Positions 6,707 through 12,005 are shown, counted from the stretch's first letter. The stretch is 12,005 nt of DNA from an uncultured Bacilli bacterium (GCA_947625715.1 CANQPR010000039.1:1-12005), one strand, 5' to 3'. Made by a program: numbers and translations. Notes: generated by a model not told the origin, from the letters alone.

Positions 6707-6810
6707 TAATGGACTCCTCCAAATAGGAAATGTATGTTATAATCAATGTAGTCGAGTTTTTTATTAGTGCTTAATTCTCGGCTTTTTTTATTTTTATAAT
6801 ATATTTTCAT
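6706..6810 (-). CDS. Possible 34-residue peptide bridging the methyltransferase and VirB2-like genes
   Basis: This frame begins with ATG overlapping the methyltransferase stop (ATGA) and ends with TAA overlapping the start of the VirB2-like gene (TAATG), so it fills the gap exactly. The product is basic and tyrosine-rich (MKIYYKNKKSRELSTNKKLD at its start). The GGAGG just before the ATG is only one base away, too close for good initiation, so translation would depend on re-initiation after the methyltransferase. The same bases can also encode a plus-strand hairpin transcript (6735-6795), so the frame may be fortuitous. Confidence 0.4.
   Translation of the reverse strand: MKIYYKNKKSRELSTNKKLDYIDYNIHFLFGGVH
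6735..6743 (+). promoter_or_regulatory. Extended -10 element on the plus strand
   Basis: TGTTATAAT fits the TGnTATAAT extended -10 consensus perfectly. No -35 match is present at 17 bases, which extended -10 promoters can tolerate. Transcription would start near 6750, directly before the hairpin at 6751-6782. It points against all surrounding genes. Confidence 0.4.
6751..6795 (+). terminator. Plus-strand terminator-like hairpin, possible tiny antisense RNA
   Basis: GTCGAG (6751-6756) pairs with CTCGGC (6777-6782), including one G-T pair that works only in the plus-strand RNA, and an inner ATTA/TAAT pairing is possible. Seven T, an A and five T follow. No plus-strand gene precedes it; only an extended -10 element lies just upstream. 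Together they could make an RNA of about 45 nucleotides antisense to the methyltransferase/VirB2-like junction. Confidence 0.45.
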
Positions 6811-7619
6811 TCCTCCTTATTTTGATTATAATCGAATGATAACTTTAATTGAATTCCATTTTCAATCCTTTTTTTGATAACATTACAATACTTATCTGTA
6901 ATTTCAATACCAACCCAATTACGATTGAGTATTTCACAAGATAAAAGAGTCGAGCCACTACCACTTGTGAAATCCAATACTAATTCATTGTCACGAGTAT
7001 AAGTTGAAATAATATATTCCATTAAATTACATGGCTTTTGAGTAGGATGAAAAAGTGTAGATTCACGAGCAAATTGTATAACATTTCTAGGATAATCTCC
7101 ATATTCTTGAGTATGCAATTCTCGTACTTTATTTTTCTTTTCTTTTAAATAGTCAACTGATGATCTCATAACTTTAAGATTTACAGGAATAATTCCCTGT
7201 GGATAATATGCCATAGGATTATTTGCACTAGAAACAGCACCTGATTTTGAAAATACCATAACATCTTCATAACAACGAAGTGGCTGATATTTTGCATTTT
7301 GAAATCCTGTTACTTGCGTTTTAACCCATTTCCAATCATAACGATAAAGTTTTTCATTACTTTTTCTTAAGGCTGAAGAAAAGGGCTCATTACCAAATAA
7401 AACTATTGCACCATTAGGCTTAATTAATTTTAAAAGTCTTTCCCACATAGCATCAAAAGGTATGATTTGATCCCAAGAATATCCTGTTACTGCATAAGGT
7501 GGATCTGTTATGATAGCATCAAAAACATAACCCTGTTCAATAAGATAATCCATAACCTCTAAACAATCGCCTTTATATAATTTACCTAGTGAAGTAGAAT
7601 AGAATGGCTCACAAGTCAT
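6807..7619 (-). CDS. DNA methyltransferase, DPPY type (probably N6-adenine), beta class
   Basis: The 270-residue product carries motif IV TDPPY (residues 38-42, catalytic pocket), the HPTQKP element (191-196) and motif I LDFTSGSGS (215-223, S-adenosylmethionine binding), followed by NWVGIEI. Motif IV precedes motif I, the beta-class order seen in N6-adenine and N4-cytosine enzymes; DPPY rather than SPPY favours adenine. It methylates DNA with S-adenosylmethionine as donor. The length is normal for the family and all core motifs are intact. The ribosome site is strong (AAAGGAGG). No restriction endonuclease gene is adjacent, so it is a solitary enzyme, plausibly protecting element DNA from host restriction after transfer. 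The upstream gene ends in a terminator, and its own promoter was not clearly found. Confidence 0.9.
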   Translation of the reverse strand: MTCEPFYSTSLGKLYKGDCLEVMDYLIEQGYVFDAIITDPPYAVTGYSWDQIIPFDAMWERLLKLIKPNGAIVLFGNEPFSSALRKSNEKLYRYDWKWVKTQVTGFQNAKYQPLRCYEDVMVFSKSGAVSSANNPMAYYPQGIIPVNLKVMRSSVDYLKEKKNKVRELHTQEYGDYPRNVIQFARESTLFHPTQKPCNLMEYIISTYTRDNELVLDFTSGSGSTLLSCEILNRNWVGIEITDKYCNVIKKRIENGIQLKLSFDYNQNKEE

Positions 7620-7657
7620 TTTTTACCTCCTTTCATTTTAGATTTAGTTTTTTGATA

Positions 7658-7678
7658 ACGAGATCCCTATAAACTCGT
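7658..7678. repeat. Inverted repeat upstream of the methyltransferase gene
   Basis: ACGAG and CTCGT flank an 11-base centre between the terminator at 7687-7711 and the methyltransferase ribosome site. It could be an operator or a small hairpin in the leader. No good promoter pair was found around it. Confidence 0.3.
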
Positions 7679-7686
7679 AATAGCAC

Positions 7687-7711
7687 AAAAAAAGATGAAC
7701 TTAATCATCTT
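7687..7711 (-). terminator. Intrinsic terminator over the stop codon of the regulator gene
   Basis: The minus strand has AAGATGA, a 6-base loop and TCATCTT (perfect 7-bp stem) with seven T overlapping its end. The TAA stop of the 173-residue regulator (7701-7703) lies in the loop. Termination here would separate the regulator from the methyltransferase and transfer genes unless read-through occurs. Confidence 0.8.
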
Positions 7712-8222
7712 GGCAATACTTTTCTAATTCAACCCATAACTTAACTAAACAGCTTTTCTTAATTTTTTGTAAATAGGTTTTTGAAATACCTATAATTTCA
7801 GCAATATTTTCTTCAGATTTATGTACTAGAAAAGTATTAATTAAATAGACTACTTCAGCACCTGTTAATTTATAACTTGTTTTAATAATAGAAGTATAAA
7901 TATCTGTTGTAAGTAATTGTTTATCAACATATCGTGAAACAGCATTTTCAACTTGACTTGTAGTAGATCGTTGAGTAAATCCCTCACGAAGTTCATAAGT
8001 AGGAGTAATTTTAATATTAGCATCTTTAGGAAATTCATATAAATATCTAGCAGATTTAAATGTAGCAAATAATTTTAATAACTCTGATTTTATATTAGTA
8101 CAATCATATTGATTACAAATATATTCATCTAATAATTGATTTACTTCGCTATTAGAATTTGCGTTATCAGTTATTGTACTACCAACATTTAAAAGCTGAT
8201 CTAGTGTTACGATGTAATCCAT
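7701..8222 (-). CDS. Helix-turn-helix regulator, ArpU/sigma region 4-like
   Basis: The 173-residue product starts at ATG 8222, seven bases after AAAGGAGG; an in-frame TTG further upstream is less likely because it would overlap the ribosome site. The C-terminal 50 residues contain TGAEVVYLINTFLVHKSEEN followed by IAEIIGISKTYLQKIKKSC, a helix-turn-helix like sigma-70 region 4 and the ArpU group of phage and element transcription regulators. The N-terminal part is helical without a recognised motif. It is the first gene of the transfer region and is preceded by a promoter, a dyad operator and a leader terminator, so it is likely the control gene of the operon and may bind the operator at 8398-8418. 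The family call rests on the C-terminal pattern. Confidence 0.7.
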   Translation of the reverse strand: MDYIVTLDQLLNVGSTITDNANSNSEVNQLLDEYICNQYDCTNIKSELLKLFATFKSARYLYEFPKDANIKITPTYELREGFTQRSTTSQVENAVSRYVDKQLLTTDIYTSIIKTSYKLTGAEVVYLINTFLVHKSEENIAEIIGISKTYLQKIKKSCLVKLWVELEKYCQDD

Positions 8223-8241
8223 TAAAATTCCTCCTTTCAAT

Positions 8242-8286
8242 AAAAAAGAGACTTTAAAGAGCAGAAAAATCTACTATAAAATCTCT
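8242..8286 (-). terminator. Strong leader terminator directly before the regulator's ribosome site
   Basis: The minus strand forms an outer 10-bp stem (8286-8277 with 8247-8256), a small internal loop and an inner 6-bp stem AGTAGA/TCTGCT closed by a T4 loop, followed by six T. Only a few bases separate the T run from AAAGGAGG of the regulator, leaving no space for another promoter. The stop codon of the leader ORF (8274-8276) lies in the 5' arm, so a ribosome there would break the hairpin. This looks like a transcription attenuator. Confidence 0.85.
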
Positions 8287-8378
8287 TGAATTATAATATT
8301 GTTATTAATTAAAACTAATCTTGCATCAGTAGTGGATGCCACAACCTTTTGATAAACCATAACCAAACTCATCCCCAT
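8274..8378 (-). CDS. Possible nearly leaderless 34-residue leader peptide
   Basis: An ATG at 8376-8378 opens a 34-codon frame that begins MGMSLVMVYQKVVASTTDAR and ends QEIL. It lies only 5-7 bases after the expected transcription start of the promoter at 8391-8419, so there is no room for a ribosome site and it would be read as a leaderless message. Its TAG sits inside the 5' arm of the terminator at 8242-8286. Both positions suit a leader peptide whose translation controls read-through into the regulator gene. A chance frame is possible in DNA this AT-rich. Confidence 0.4.
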   Translation of the reverse strand: MGMSLVMVYQKVVASTTDARLVLINNNIIIQEIL

Positions 8379-8390
8379 AAATTGCTATTT

Positions 8391-8419
8391 ATTTTAATGA
8401 CAAATGCAATTTTTGTCAA
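8391..8419 (-). promoter_or_regulatory. Main promoter of the transfer-region regulator
   Basis: On the minus strand TTGACA (8414-8419) and TAAAAT (8391-8396) are exactly 17 bases apart, a near-consensus sigma-A promoter. Transcription would begin near 8384. A perfect 7-base dyad (8398-8418) covers most of the -35 and the spacer, so it is probably repressible. Confidence 0.75.
8398..8418. promoter_or_regulatory. Dyad operator over the main promoter
   Basis: TGACAAA and TTTGTCA flank a 7-base centre, a perfect inverted repeat of 21 bases that lies between and over the promoter elements. A dimeric repressor bound here would block RNA polymerase. The binding protein is not known; the 173-residue regulator or an element repressor outside the window are candidates. 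Confidence 0.6.
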
Positions 8420-8425
8420 TAGCTT

Positions 8426-8440
8426 TGGTATAATCTACCA
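8426..8440 (+). promoter_or_regulatory. Second dyad containing a plus-strand extended -10
   Basis: TGGTA and TACCA flank TAATC. The same bases contain TGGTATAAT, a perfect extended -10 on the plus strand that would fire away from the main promoter. No real plus-strand gene follows, so it may act as a second operator or drive a short RNA. Confidence 0.35.
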
Positions 8441-8489
8441 TAAAAAATAATTAAAAATGAGCCATCTCTTTTCAGAATTAACTCATTTT
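8441..8489 (-). terminator. Minus-strand terminator hairpin with a GAAA loop
   Basis: AAAATGAG pairs with CTCATTTT, and the stem continues inward through G-T and A-T pairs with one A-A mismatch to a GAAA tetraloop; a T-rich tail follows. The G-T pairs form only in the minus-strand RNA. It is the likely transcription end of the oxidoreductase gene 116 bases upstream. Confidence 0.65.
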
Positions 8490-8494
8490 ACTAC

Positions 8495-8522
8495 ATTATA
8501 CACCCTTGACAGATAAAAACAA
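8495..8522 (-). promoter_or_regulatory. Possible second minus-strand promoter
   Basis: TTGTTT (8517-8522) is separated by 16 bases from TATAAT (8495-8500). Transcription would start about at 8488, right at the hairpin 8454-8489, giving either a hairpin RNA of about 48 nucleotides or a constitutive read-through transcript into the leader. Confidence 0.4.
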
Positions 8523-8550
8523 TAAACTAAATCGGCTGAATTTAGATTTA
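8523..8550. repeat. Imperfect inverted repeat
   Basis: TAAACTAAAT and ATTTAGATTTA are complementary apart from one bulged base and flank the loop CGGCTGA. There is no T run after it in either direction that would make a clear terminator. It lies between the second promoter and the 17-base direct repeats. Confidence 0.4.
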
Positions 8551-8554
8551 TTTT

Positions 8555-8571
8555 GTGTTTGAAAAGTAAAC
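8555..8571. repeat. Direct repeat, copy 1 (17 bases)
   Basis: GTGTTTGAAAAGTAAAC occurs here and again, without a mismatch, at 8589-8605. The start-to-start distance is 34 bases. Each copy contains a small dyad GTTT/AAAC. It is located at the junction between the host-type gene cluster and the conjugation region. Confidence 0.7.
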
Positions 8572-8588
8572 CAAATCGTATTTAAATA

Positions 8589-8605
8589 GTGTTTGAAAAG
8601 TAAAC
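8589..8605. repeat. Direct repeat, copy 2 (17 bases)
   Basis: This copy is identical to 8555-8571. Its last base touches the stop codon of the oxidoreductase gene (8605-8607). Two exact copies about three helical turns apart suit recombinase arm sites, a protein-binding pair or part of an attachment site. Confidence 0.7.
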
Positions 8606-10329
8606 TATGAAAATCTTTCTATTAAGTTTTCAATATAAGTAATTTTCTTATGAGATAATATATAATTTAAAATACGATAATAACAATAAGCCATAACTTT
8701 GCTTTTAAAATTTTTCTTTAAAAGACTACCTGCTGTATCTTTAGTATCATCTAATGATATAAAAACTTGATAATATTGTTTTGATGGTATATATCTCATA
8801 AAATTATAAAGAGTATATATATCGTTATAATGAATATTAGAAATAATTTCTTTATTTTCTAAATCATTATCTATAACATTTGAATAATCTTTTAATCTTT
8901 TAGCAATAAAACGATAAGTATATTCATTTCTAATAACAATATTTTCAACTTTCTTTTTATGAGAGTAGTGATTATGAATCCCTTTAGCACAAGCATATAA
9001 AATTTCAATAGCAAGAGCTTGATCCCTAATGTCACCTTTACAATCTTTATTATTTAAAAAATTAGTTAAGAATATCTCACGAGATAGCTCATTATACCCT
9101 AAAAATTCCTTTTTCTCTTTATCAGAGTACATATTCCCAAGATGAATTTCTTTGAAAGGAGTTTTATCAACCAATGGATTATTAAAGAAATAAATATCAA
9201 AATGTTCAAGTCCTCCAACAGACTCTTCATTATTAGTTCTATCACTTATTTCTTTAGATTGATAAGAATGGACTTGTATATTTAAAAGATGTCCAATTTC
9301 AATATTAATTCTTTCATGTCTTATACGACCATTAGATTTATAAAAGTCTCTAGTTTCAATCCAAGAGCGTCGAGATACACCATTATGTAATAAATTAAGA
9401 TTAGCAGTAGTAATAACAAAACCATCTTTATTATAAAAATTTAATAATCCATGATAATCCTTTTCACCAAATTTATTAAAAGTAGGATATTCATTTTCAT
9501 TATAATAATTAGGAATCTTTTGATCCTTAAAAAGTCTTTTGTAATCTTCAATAGTTAAAAAGTTCATTTCATCATTAGGAGTACAGACAGTAGAATAAAC
9601 ATCACCATCAACTATTTTTTTAGTACCTCCAAGTGAATCATTTATTTTAATAAAATCACTTAATAAATCTATAAAATGATATCCACTATGAAAAAGTTTA
9701 CCATAGCCATAACAATATGGATGGTTTTCTTTTAATAAATCGTGGGGCATTTCCCAAGCACCATCAGAGTGAAAAATATCTATATTAGTAATAGGAAGTT
9801 TATATTCATTAACAGCGTCAATTAAAACTTGTTTAATTTTTTCATAGCCACGATGGTATTGTCTTTGACACATGACCTTACAAGTTCCTTTTGAATGTTT
9901 AGCTAGATCTAATATTTCATAATATTGTTTCCTAACTTTTTCAATGCTTGATAAATTAGTCATATTTTTTGATACAGTAATAGGTTTATCTGTTAAAACA
10001 TTTATATTGTTTTTTAAGGCAAATTCTAAATACATATAATGAGCTTTAGGCTCGGTAGAAATAATAAAATGTGTAATTTCAAATACTTGACATATGGACA
10101 CAAGATTATTAAAGATATCATTAGGCAAATGTTCATAATCTTTATAAGAATCTTTTATTGTAAATATTTTTGTTTTTTTAAATCCAATTTCATCTAAATA
10201 TTTTCTAATACTATCTTTATTTGAATCTAAATCTATAACCAATGCTAAATTAGTTTTATGCTTTTTAAAATAAGGTAGATAAATTCTTTTGGCATGAGGT
10301 CCGATACCAACTAACGCAATATTTTTCAT
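8605..10329 (-). CDS. Large Gfo/Idh/MocA-type oxidoreductase
   Basis: The 574-residue product opens with a Rossmann fold (ALVGIGPHA, residues 5-13, dinucleotide binding), continues with IISTEPKAHYMYLEFALKNN (89-108) and VLTDKPITV (111-119), the usual (E/D)KP element of Gfo/Idh/MocA enzymes, and has SGYHFIDLL (215-223), where the family's catalytic-region His lies. These enzymes oxidise or reduce sugars and related compounds with NAD(P). The usual length is about 330-400 residues, so there are roughly 170-200 additional residues at the C-terminus with no recognised motif. The start ATG 10329 follows GGGGAGG. It is a single-gene unit between the terminators at 10389-10423 and 8441-8489. The substrate cannot be inferred. 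Confidence 0.78.
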   Translation of the reverse strand: MKNIALVGIGPHAKRIYLPYFKKHKTNLALVIDLDSNKDSIRKYLDEIGFKKTKIFTIKDSYKDYEHLPNDIFNNLVSICQVFEITHFIISTEPKAHYMYLEFALKNNINVLTDKPITVSKNMTNLSSIEKVRKQYYEILDLAKHSKGTCKVMCQRQYHRGYEKIKQVLIDAVNEYKLPITNIDIFHSDGAWEMPHDLLKENHPYCYGYGKLFHSGYHFIDLLSDFIKINDSLGGTKKIVDGDVYSTVCTPNDEMNFLTIEDYKRLFKDQKIPNYYNENEYPTFNKFGEKDYHGLLNFYNKDGFVITTANLNLLHNGVSRRSWIETRDFYKSNGRIRHERINIEIGHLLNIQVHSYQSKEISDRTNNEESVGGLEHFDIYFFNNPLVDKTPFKEIHLGNMYSDKEKKEFLGYNELSREIFLTNFLNNKDCKGDIRDQALAIEILYACAKGIHNHYSHKKKVENIVIRNEYTYRFIAKRLKDYSNVIDNDLENKEIISNIHYNDIYTLYNFMRYIPSKQYYQVFISLDDTKDTAGSLLKKNFKSKVMAYCYYRILNYILSHKKITYIENLIERFS

Positions 10330-10355
10330 TTAGAATCCTCCCCTGATGGTTTTAT

Positions 10356-10390
10356 ATTATAAATCAAAAAGCATAAATCCCATAAATCAA
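10356..10390 (-). promoter_or_regulatory. Weak promoter region with repeated GATTTAT before the oxidoreductase gene
   Basis: A perfect TATAAT (10356-10361) lies about 27 bases before the start codon; the best -35 (TTATGG, 18-base spacing) is poor. GATTTAT occurs three times on the minus strand (plus-strand copies at 10359-10365, 10373-10379 and 10382-10388), which could be an activator or repressor binding array compensating for the weak -35. Confidence 0.4.
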
Positions 10391-10423
10391 AAAAAAATAG
10401 TGCAATGCAAGAATGCAAAGCAC
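10389..10423 (-). terminator. Intrinsic terminator after the Nudix gene
   Basis: The minus strand has GTGC, TT, TGCA, TTCT, TGCA, TT, GCAC: two stacked 4-bp stems around a small internal loop, followed by TA and nine T. It starts four bases after the Nudix stop codon. Confidence 0.85.
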
Positions 10424-10426
10424 CAA

Positions 10427-10963
10427 TTATTTAATATACTTATCAAAATAATATTTCAAAATAGTATAGTCTCTACGAACGATAAACCTAGTATGATAAA
10501 CATTTTCATATTTAGATCCAACAAGATTATTTTCACAATCTTTTATAACTTTCATGGCATCTTCTATTTTTAACCATAAAAGTTTAGATCCCTCATCGAT
10601 TTCCTTTTCAGTTAAATGTAATTGTTTAGTATCTTCTAAAACATGAGCAACATATATGTAAGAAGTTTGAATAAAATTATCTTGTGATTTTTCTTCTTTA
10701 ATAATTCCTAAAAAATCATCTATATCAATCTTACATCCTGACTCTTCCAATACTTCTCGTTTGAAAGCAACAGTAGGATCTTCGTTTTCTTCAATACCTC
10801 CACCAACAAGTTTATATTCATTTTTATTAGTTTTATTTAAAATTGCTATTTCGTTTTTATCATTAAAAACAATACCTCTAGCACCTAAACGAGTTCTTGG
10901 ATTATTAAAATTCTTGATTTTTAAATCAAAATCTTCATCGGTTATTGTTTTAATACATTTCAT
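10427..10963 (-). CDS. Nudix hydrolase
   Basis: The 178-residue product contains a complete Nudix box: GGIEENEDPTVAFKREVLEE followed by SG (about residues 55-76), matching Gx5Ex7REUxEExGU with the metal-binding REVLEE core. Nudix enzymes hydrolyse nucleoside diphosphates linked to another group; the substrate is not predictable here. The preceding strand ARGIVFNDKNEIAILNK is the typical first part of the fold, and length is normal. The start follows GAGGAGG by six bases. It is the last gene of an operon with the VanZ-like and membrane proteins and ends at a clear terminator. It has no signal peptide, so it is cytoplasmic. Confidence 0.9.
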   Translation of the reverse strand: MKCIKTITDEDFDLKIKNFNNPRTRLGARGIVFNDKNEIAILNKTNKNEYKLVGGGIEENEDPTVAFKREVLEESGCKIDIDDFLGIIKEEKSQDNFIQTSYIYVAHVLEDTKQLHLTEKEIDEGSKLLWLKIEDAMKVIKDCENNLVGSKYENVYHTRFIVRRDYTILKYYFDKYIK

Positions 10964-11016
10964 AATCTGCCTCCTCTAAATACAAAAAATTATCACTCAT
11001 ATAATTATAATTTATT

Positions 11017-11535
11017 TTACTTATTTTTTATATAGTTTAGTATTTTTGTAGTCAATGGTTTAAAAATTAAATATCCTATATATCCTATTATTCCACCCAT
11101 AACATTAGTTATTATATCAGTTATATCAGATGACCTAAAACCATTTATTAAAGGTTGTAGCAATTCAATACTTAAACTTAATAAAATCGTATAAATTATT
11201 GTTTTTAGAAATTTTGAATTGTTATTATTTGTAAGAGGAAATAAAAAACCAAATGGAATTGTCATTATTACATTTAATAATACTTGTCTAATAAAATCTC
11301 CTCTACCACTTGTTACATCAATAAATGGTACCAAATTCATTGGACTATATGGATGATTAAATATAAATGGTAAAGATGTTATAATTGGCATCAAAGTAAA
11401 ATATAGTACAAAAGATAAATATATATACACAATGGTATTAACAAGCAATTTATCTTTTCCTTTTTCTTTCCATTTTTTATAAAATATAAAAATATATAAA
11501 AAAATTAAAAACATAAAATCTATTATTTCTTTCAT
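11017..11535 (-). CDS. VanZ-like membrane protein
   Basis: The 172-residue product has four to five hydrophobic helices. The segment after the second helix (MNLVPFIDVTSG), followed by LNVIMTIPFGFLFPL, SIELLQPLI and SDITDIITNVMGGIIGY, follows the VanZ-family pattern (N-L-x-P-F, then N-x-x-x-x-P-x-G, then S-x-E-x-x-Q and D-x-x-D-x-x-x-N-x-x-G). VanZ of Enterococcus gives low-level teicoplanin resistance, but most VanZ-like proteins have unknown roles in the envelope, and no vancomycin-resistance genes are visible here. The ribosome site GGAGG is strong. It lies 27 bases after the preceding membrane protein gene and 53 bases before the Nudix gene, all in one direction. Confidence 0.85.
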   Translation of the reverse strand: MKEIIDFMFLIFLYIFIFYKKWKEKGKDKLLVNTIVYIYLSFVLYFTLMPIITSLPFIFNHPYSPMNLVPFIDVTSGRGDFIRQVLLNVIMTIPFGFLFPLTNNNNSKFLKTIIYTILLSLSIELLQPLINGFRSSDITDIITNVMGGIIGYIGYLIFKPLTTKILNYIKNK

Positions 11536-11562
11536 TTTTCCTCCTACAAATTGTAATTTATA

Positions 11563-12005
11563 TTATATATATAGTCTTAAACTATATACTATTACTAATA
11601 TTCCTGCAAATAATAAACTATAAACACTATTTTTAGGTTTCGTATATAAAACTGTCATTGTTCCTAAAAATAATAATGTGTCTATTATACTTTTAAAATA
11701 AAAATACCAAATTCCAACACTAAAAGATTCTTTCAACATTACTGCTAATACTACACTAGAAATTATAATTGAAATTTTGTTATTTCCTTTTGCATACCAA
11801 CAAATAAATGCAAGTATTGGAGTTATAGCAGTTATTCCATACCAAATCACCATATAACTTTTAGGATTAAAACCACTAAACATAATTGTATATAGATGGT
11901 AACTTACTGTCATACCTACAAAAAATAAAAATACATTTAAACCTGCTCTTAATGGTGTTTTGCTAAAAACAGAAATAGTGATTGCTAAAAATATCCATAT
12001 TCCAA
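11563..12005 (-). CDS. Polytopic membrane protein, N-terminal end outside the window
   Basis: The frame continues beyond ATG 11911-11913 to the window edge (GIWIFLAITISVFSKTPLRA precedes it), so that ATG is internal and the gene is cut at its 5' end. The visible 147 residues have about five hydrophobic helices with short polar loops (FSKTPLRAG, YTKPKNS) and a WYAKG segment, ending in VIVYSLRLYI. The SKTPLRAxLNVFLFFxGM pattern resembles DUF6518-type small membrane proteins, but that is a low-confidence recollection. It is the first visible gene of the operon with the VanZ-like and Nudix genes; its promoter lies outside the window. Confidence 0.65.
   Translation of the reverse strand, partial: GIWIFLAITISVFSKTPLRAGLNVFLFFVGMTVSYHLYTIMFSGFNPKSYMVIWYGITAITPILAFICWYAKGNNKISIIISSVVLAVMLKESFSVGIWYFYFKSIIDTLLFLGTMTVLYTKPKNSVYSLLFAGILVIVYSLRLYI

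Noticed and set aside
7865..8068. 67-codon minus-strand frame within the regulator
   Set aside because: It overlaps the regulator in another frame and has a Leu/Met-rich composition typical of shifted AT-rich sequence.
8223..8240. TTG start six codons upstream for the regulator
   Set aside because: The codons AAA GGA GGA are the ribosome site of ATG 8222, so the longer protein is unlikely.
8274..8385. Metabolite riboswitch in the regulator leader
   Set aside because: Short alternative pairings (GCATC/GATGC, GTGG/CCAC) exist, but no known aptamer core was recognised and no clear anti-terminator complementary to the terminator arm was found.
8458..8517. 19-codon plus-strand frame after the extended -10 at 8426
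   Set aside because: It has no ribosome site and lies in the terminator hairpin of the opposite strand.
8555..8605. CRISPR-like repeats
   Set aside because: Only two 17-base copies with one 17-base spacer are present, no further units and no cas genes.
10346..10979. Two plus-strand frames (10346-10573 and 10761-10979) opposite the Nudix gene
   Set aside because: They are antisense to a gene with a perfect Nudix box and cross its terminator or ribosome site.
11017..11535. Glycopeptide-resistance gene cluster
   Set aside because: Only a VanZ-like protein is present; no ligase, dehydrogenase or dipeptidase genes are visible, so a resistance role is not supported.

Overview
The window is very AT-rich with standard bacterial signals: AGGAGG-type ribosome sites, intrinsic terminators, and TGA used as a stop (TGG encodes Trp). 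This suggests a low-GC Firmicute of the Bacilli or Erysipelotrichia/RF39 gut type; that placement is inference from composition and gene content. Every convincing gene lies on the minus strand, so the window is read from right to left.

Positions 12005 to about 8605 look like host or cargo DNA. A membrane protein cut by the window edge, a VanZ-like protein and a Nudix hydrolase form one operon that ends at an intrinsic terminator (10389-10423). A large Gfo/Idh/MocA-type oxidoreductase gene follows. A 17-base direct repeat with a 34-base period (8555-8605) sits at the end of that gene.

Positions 8604 to about 8223 form a dense control region. It holds a terminator-like hairpin, two minus-strand promoters, a dyad operator over the main promoter, a possible almost leaderless 34-codon leader ORF, and a strong terminator that encloses that ORF's stop codon and lies directly before the next ribosome site.

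Positions 8222 to 1 are part of a Gram-positive conjugative element (ICE, Tn1549/CTn-like in gene content). In transcription order: a helix-turn-helix regulator, a solitary DNA adenine-type methyltransferase, a possible 34-residue peptide, a VirB2/Maff2-like small membrane protein, two unknown small proteins, a membrane-anchored secreted protein of unknown function, a 38-residue membrane peptide, a 902-residue thioester/CnaB surface adhesin with a VPNTS sorting signal, a sortase, a VirB6/TrbL-like channel protein, and the start of a PrgI-family protein. Relaxase, VirD4 coupling protein and VirB4 ATPase are not visible and probably lie beyond position 1.

Taken together, the element encodes parts of a type IV secretion channel plus its own covalent surface-attachment module, in which the sortase would anchor the adhesin to the wall and the adhesin could bond to a partner cell. 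The methyltransferase may protect transferred DNA. The most unusual points are: terminators containing stop codons placed directly before ribosome sites with no room for another promoter, which implies regulated read-through; a sortase with Gln where the catalytic Arg is expected; a probable ATA start for the VirB6-like gene; and a possible tiny plus-strand RNA antisense to the front of the VirB2-like gene.
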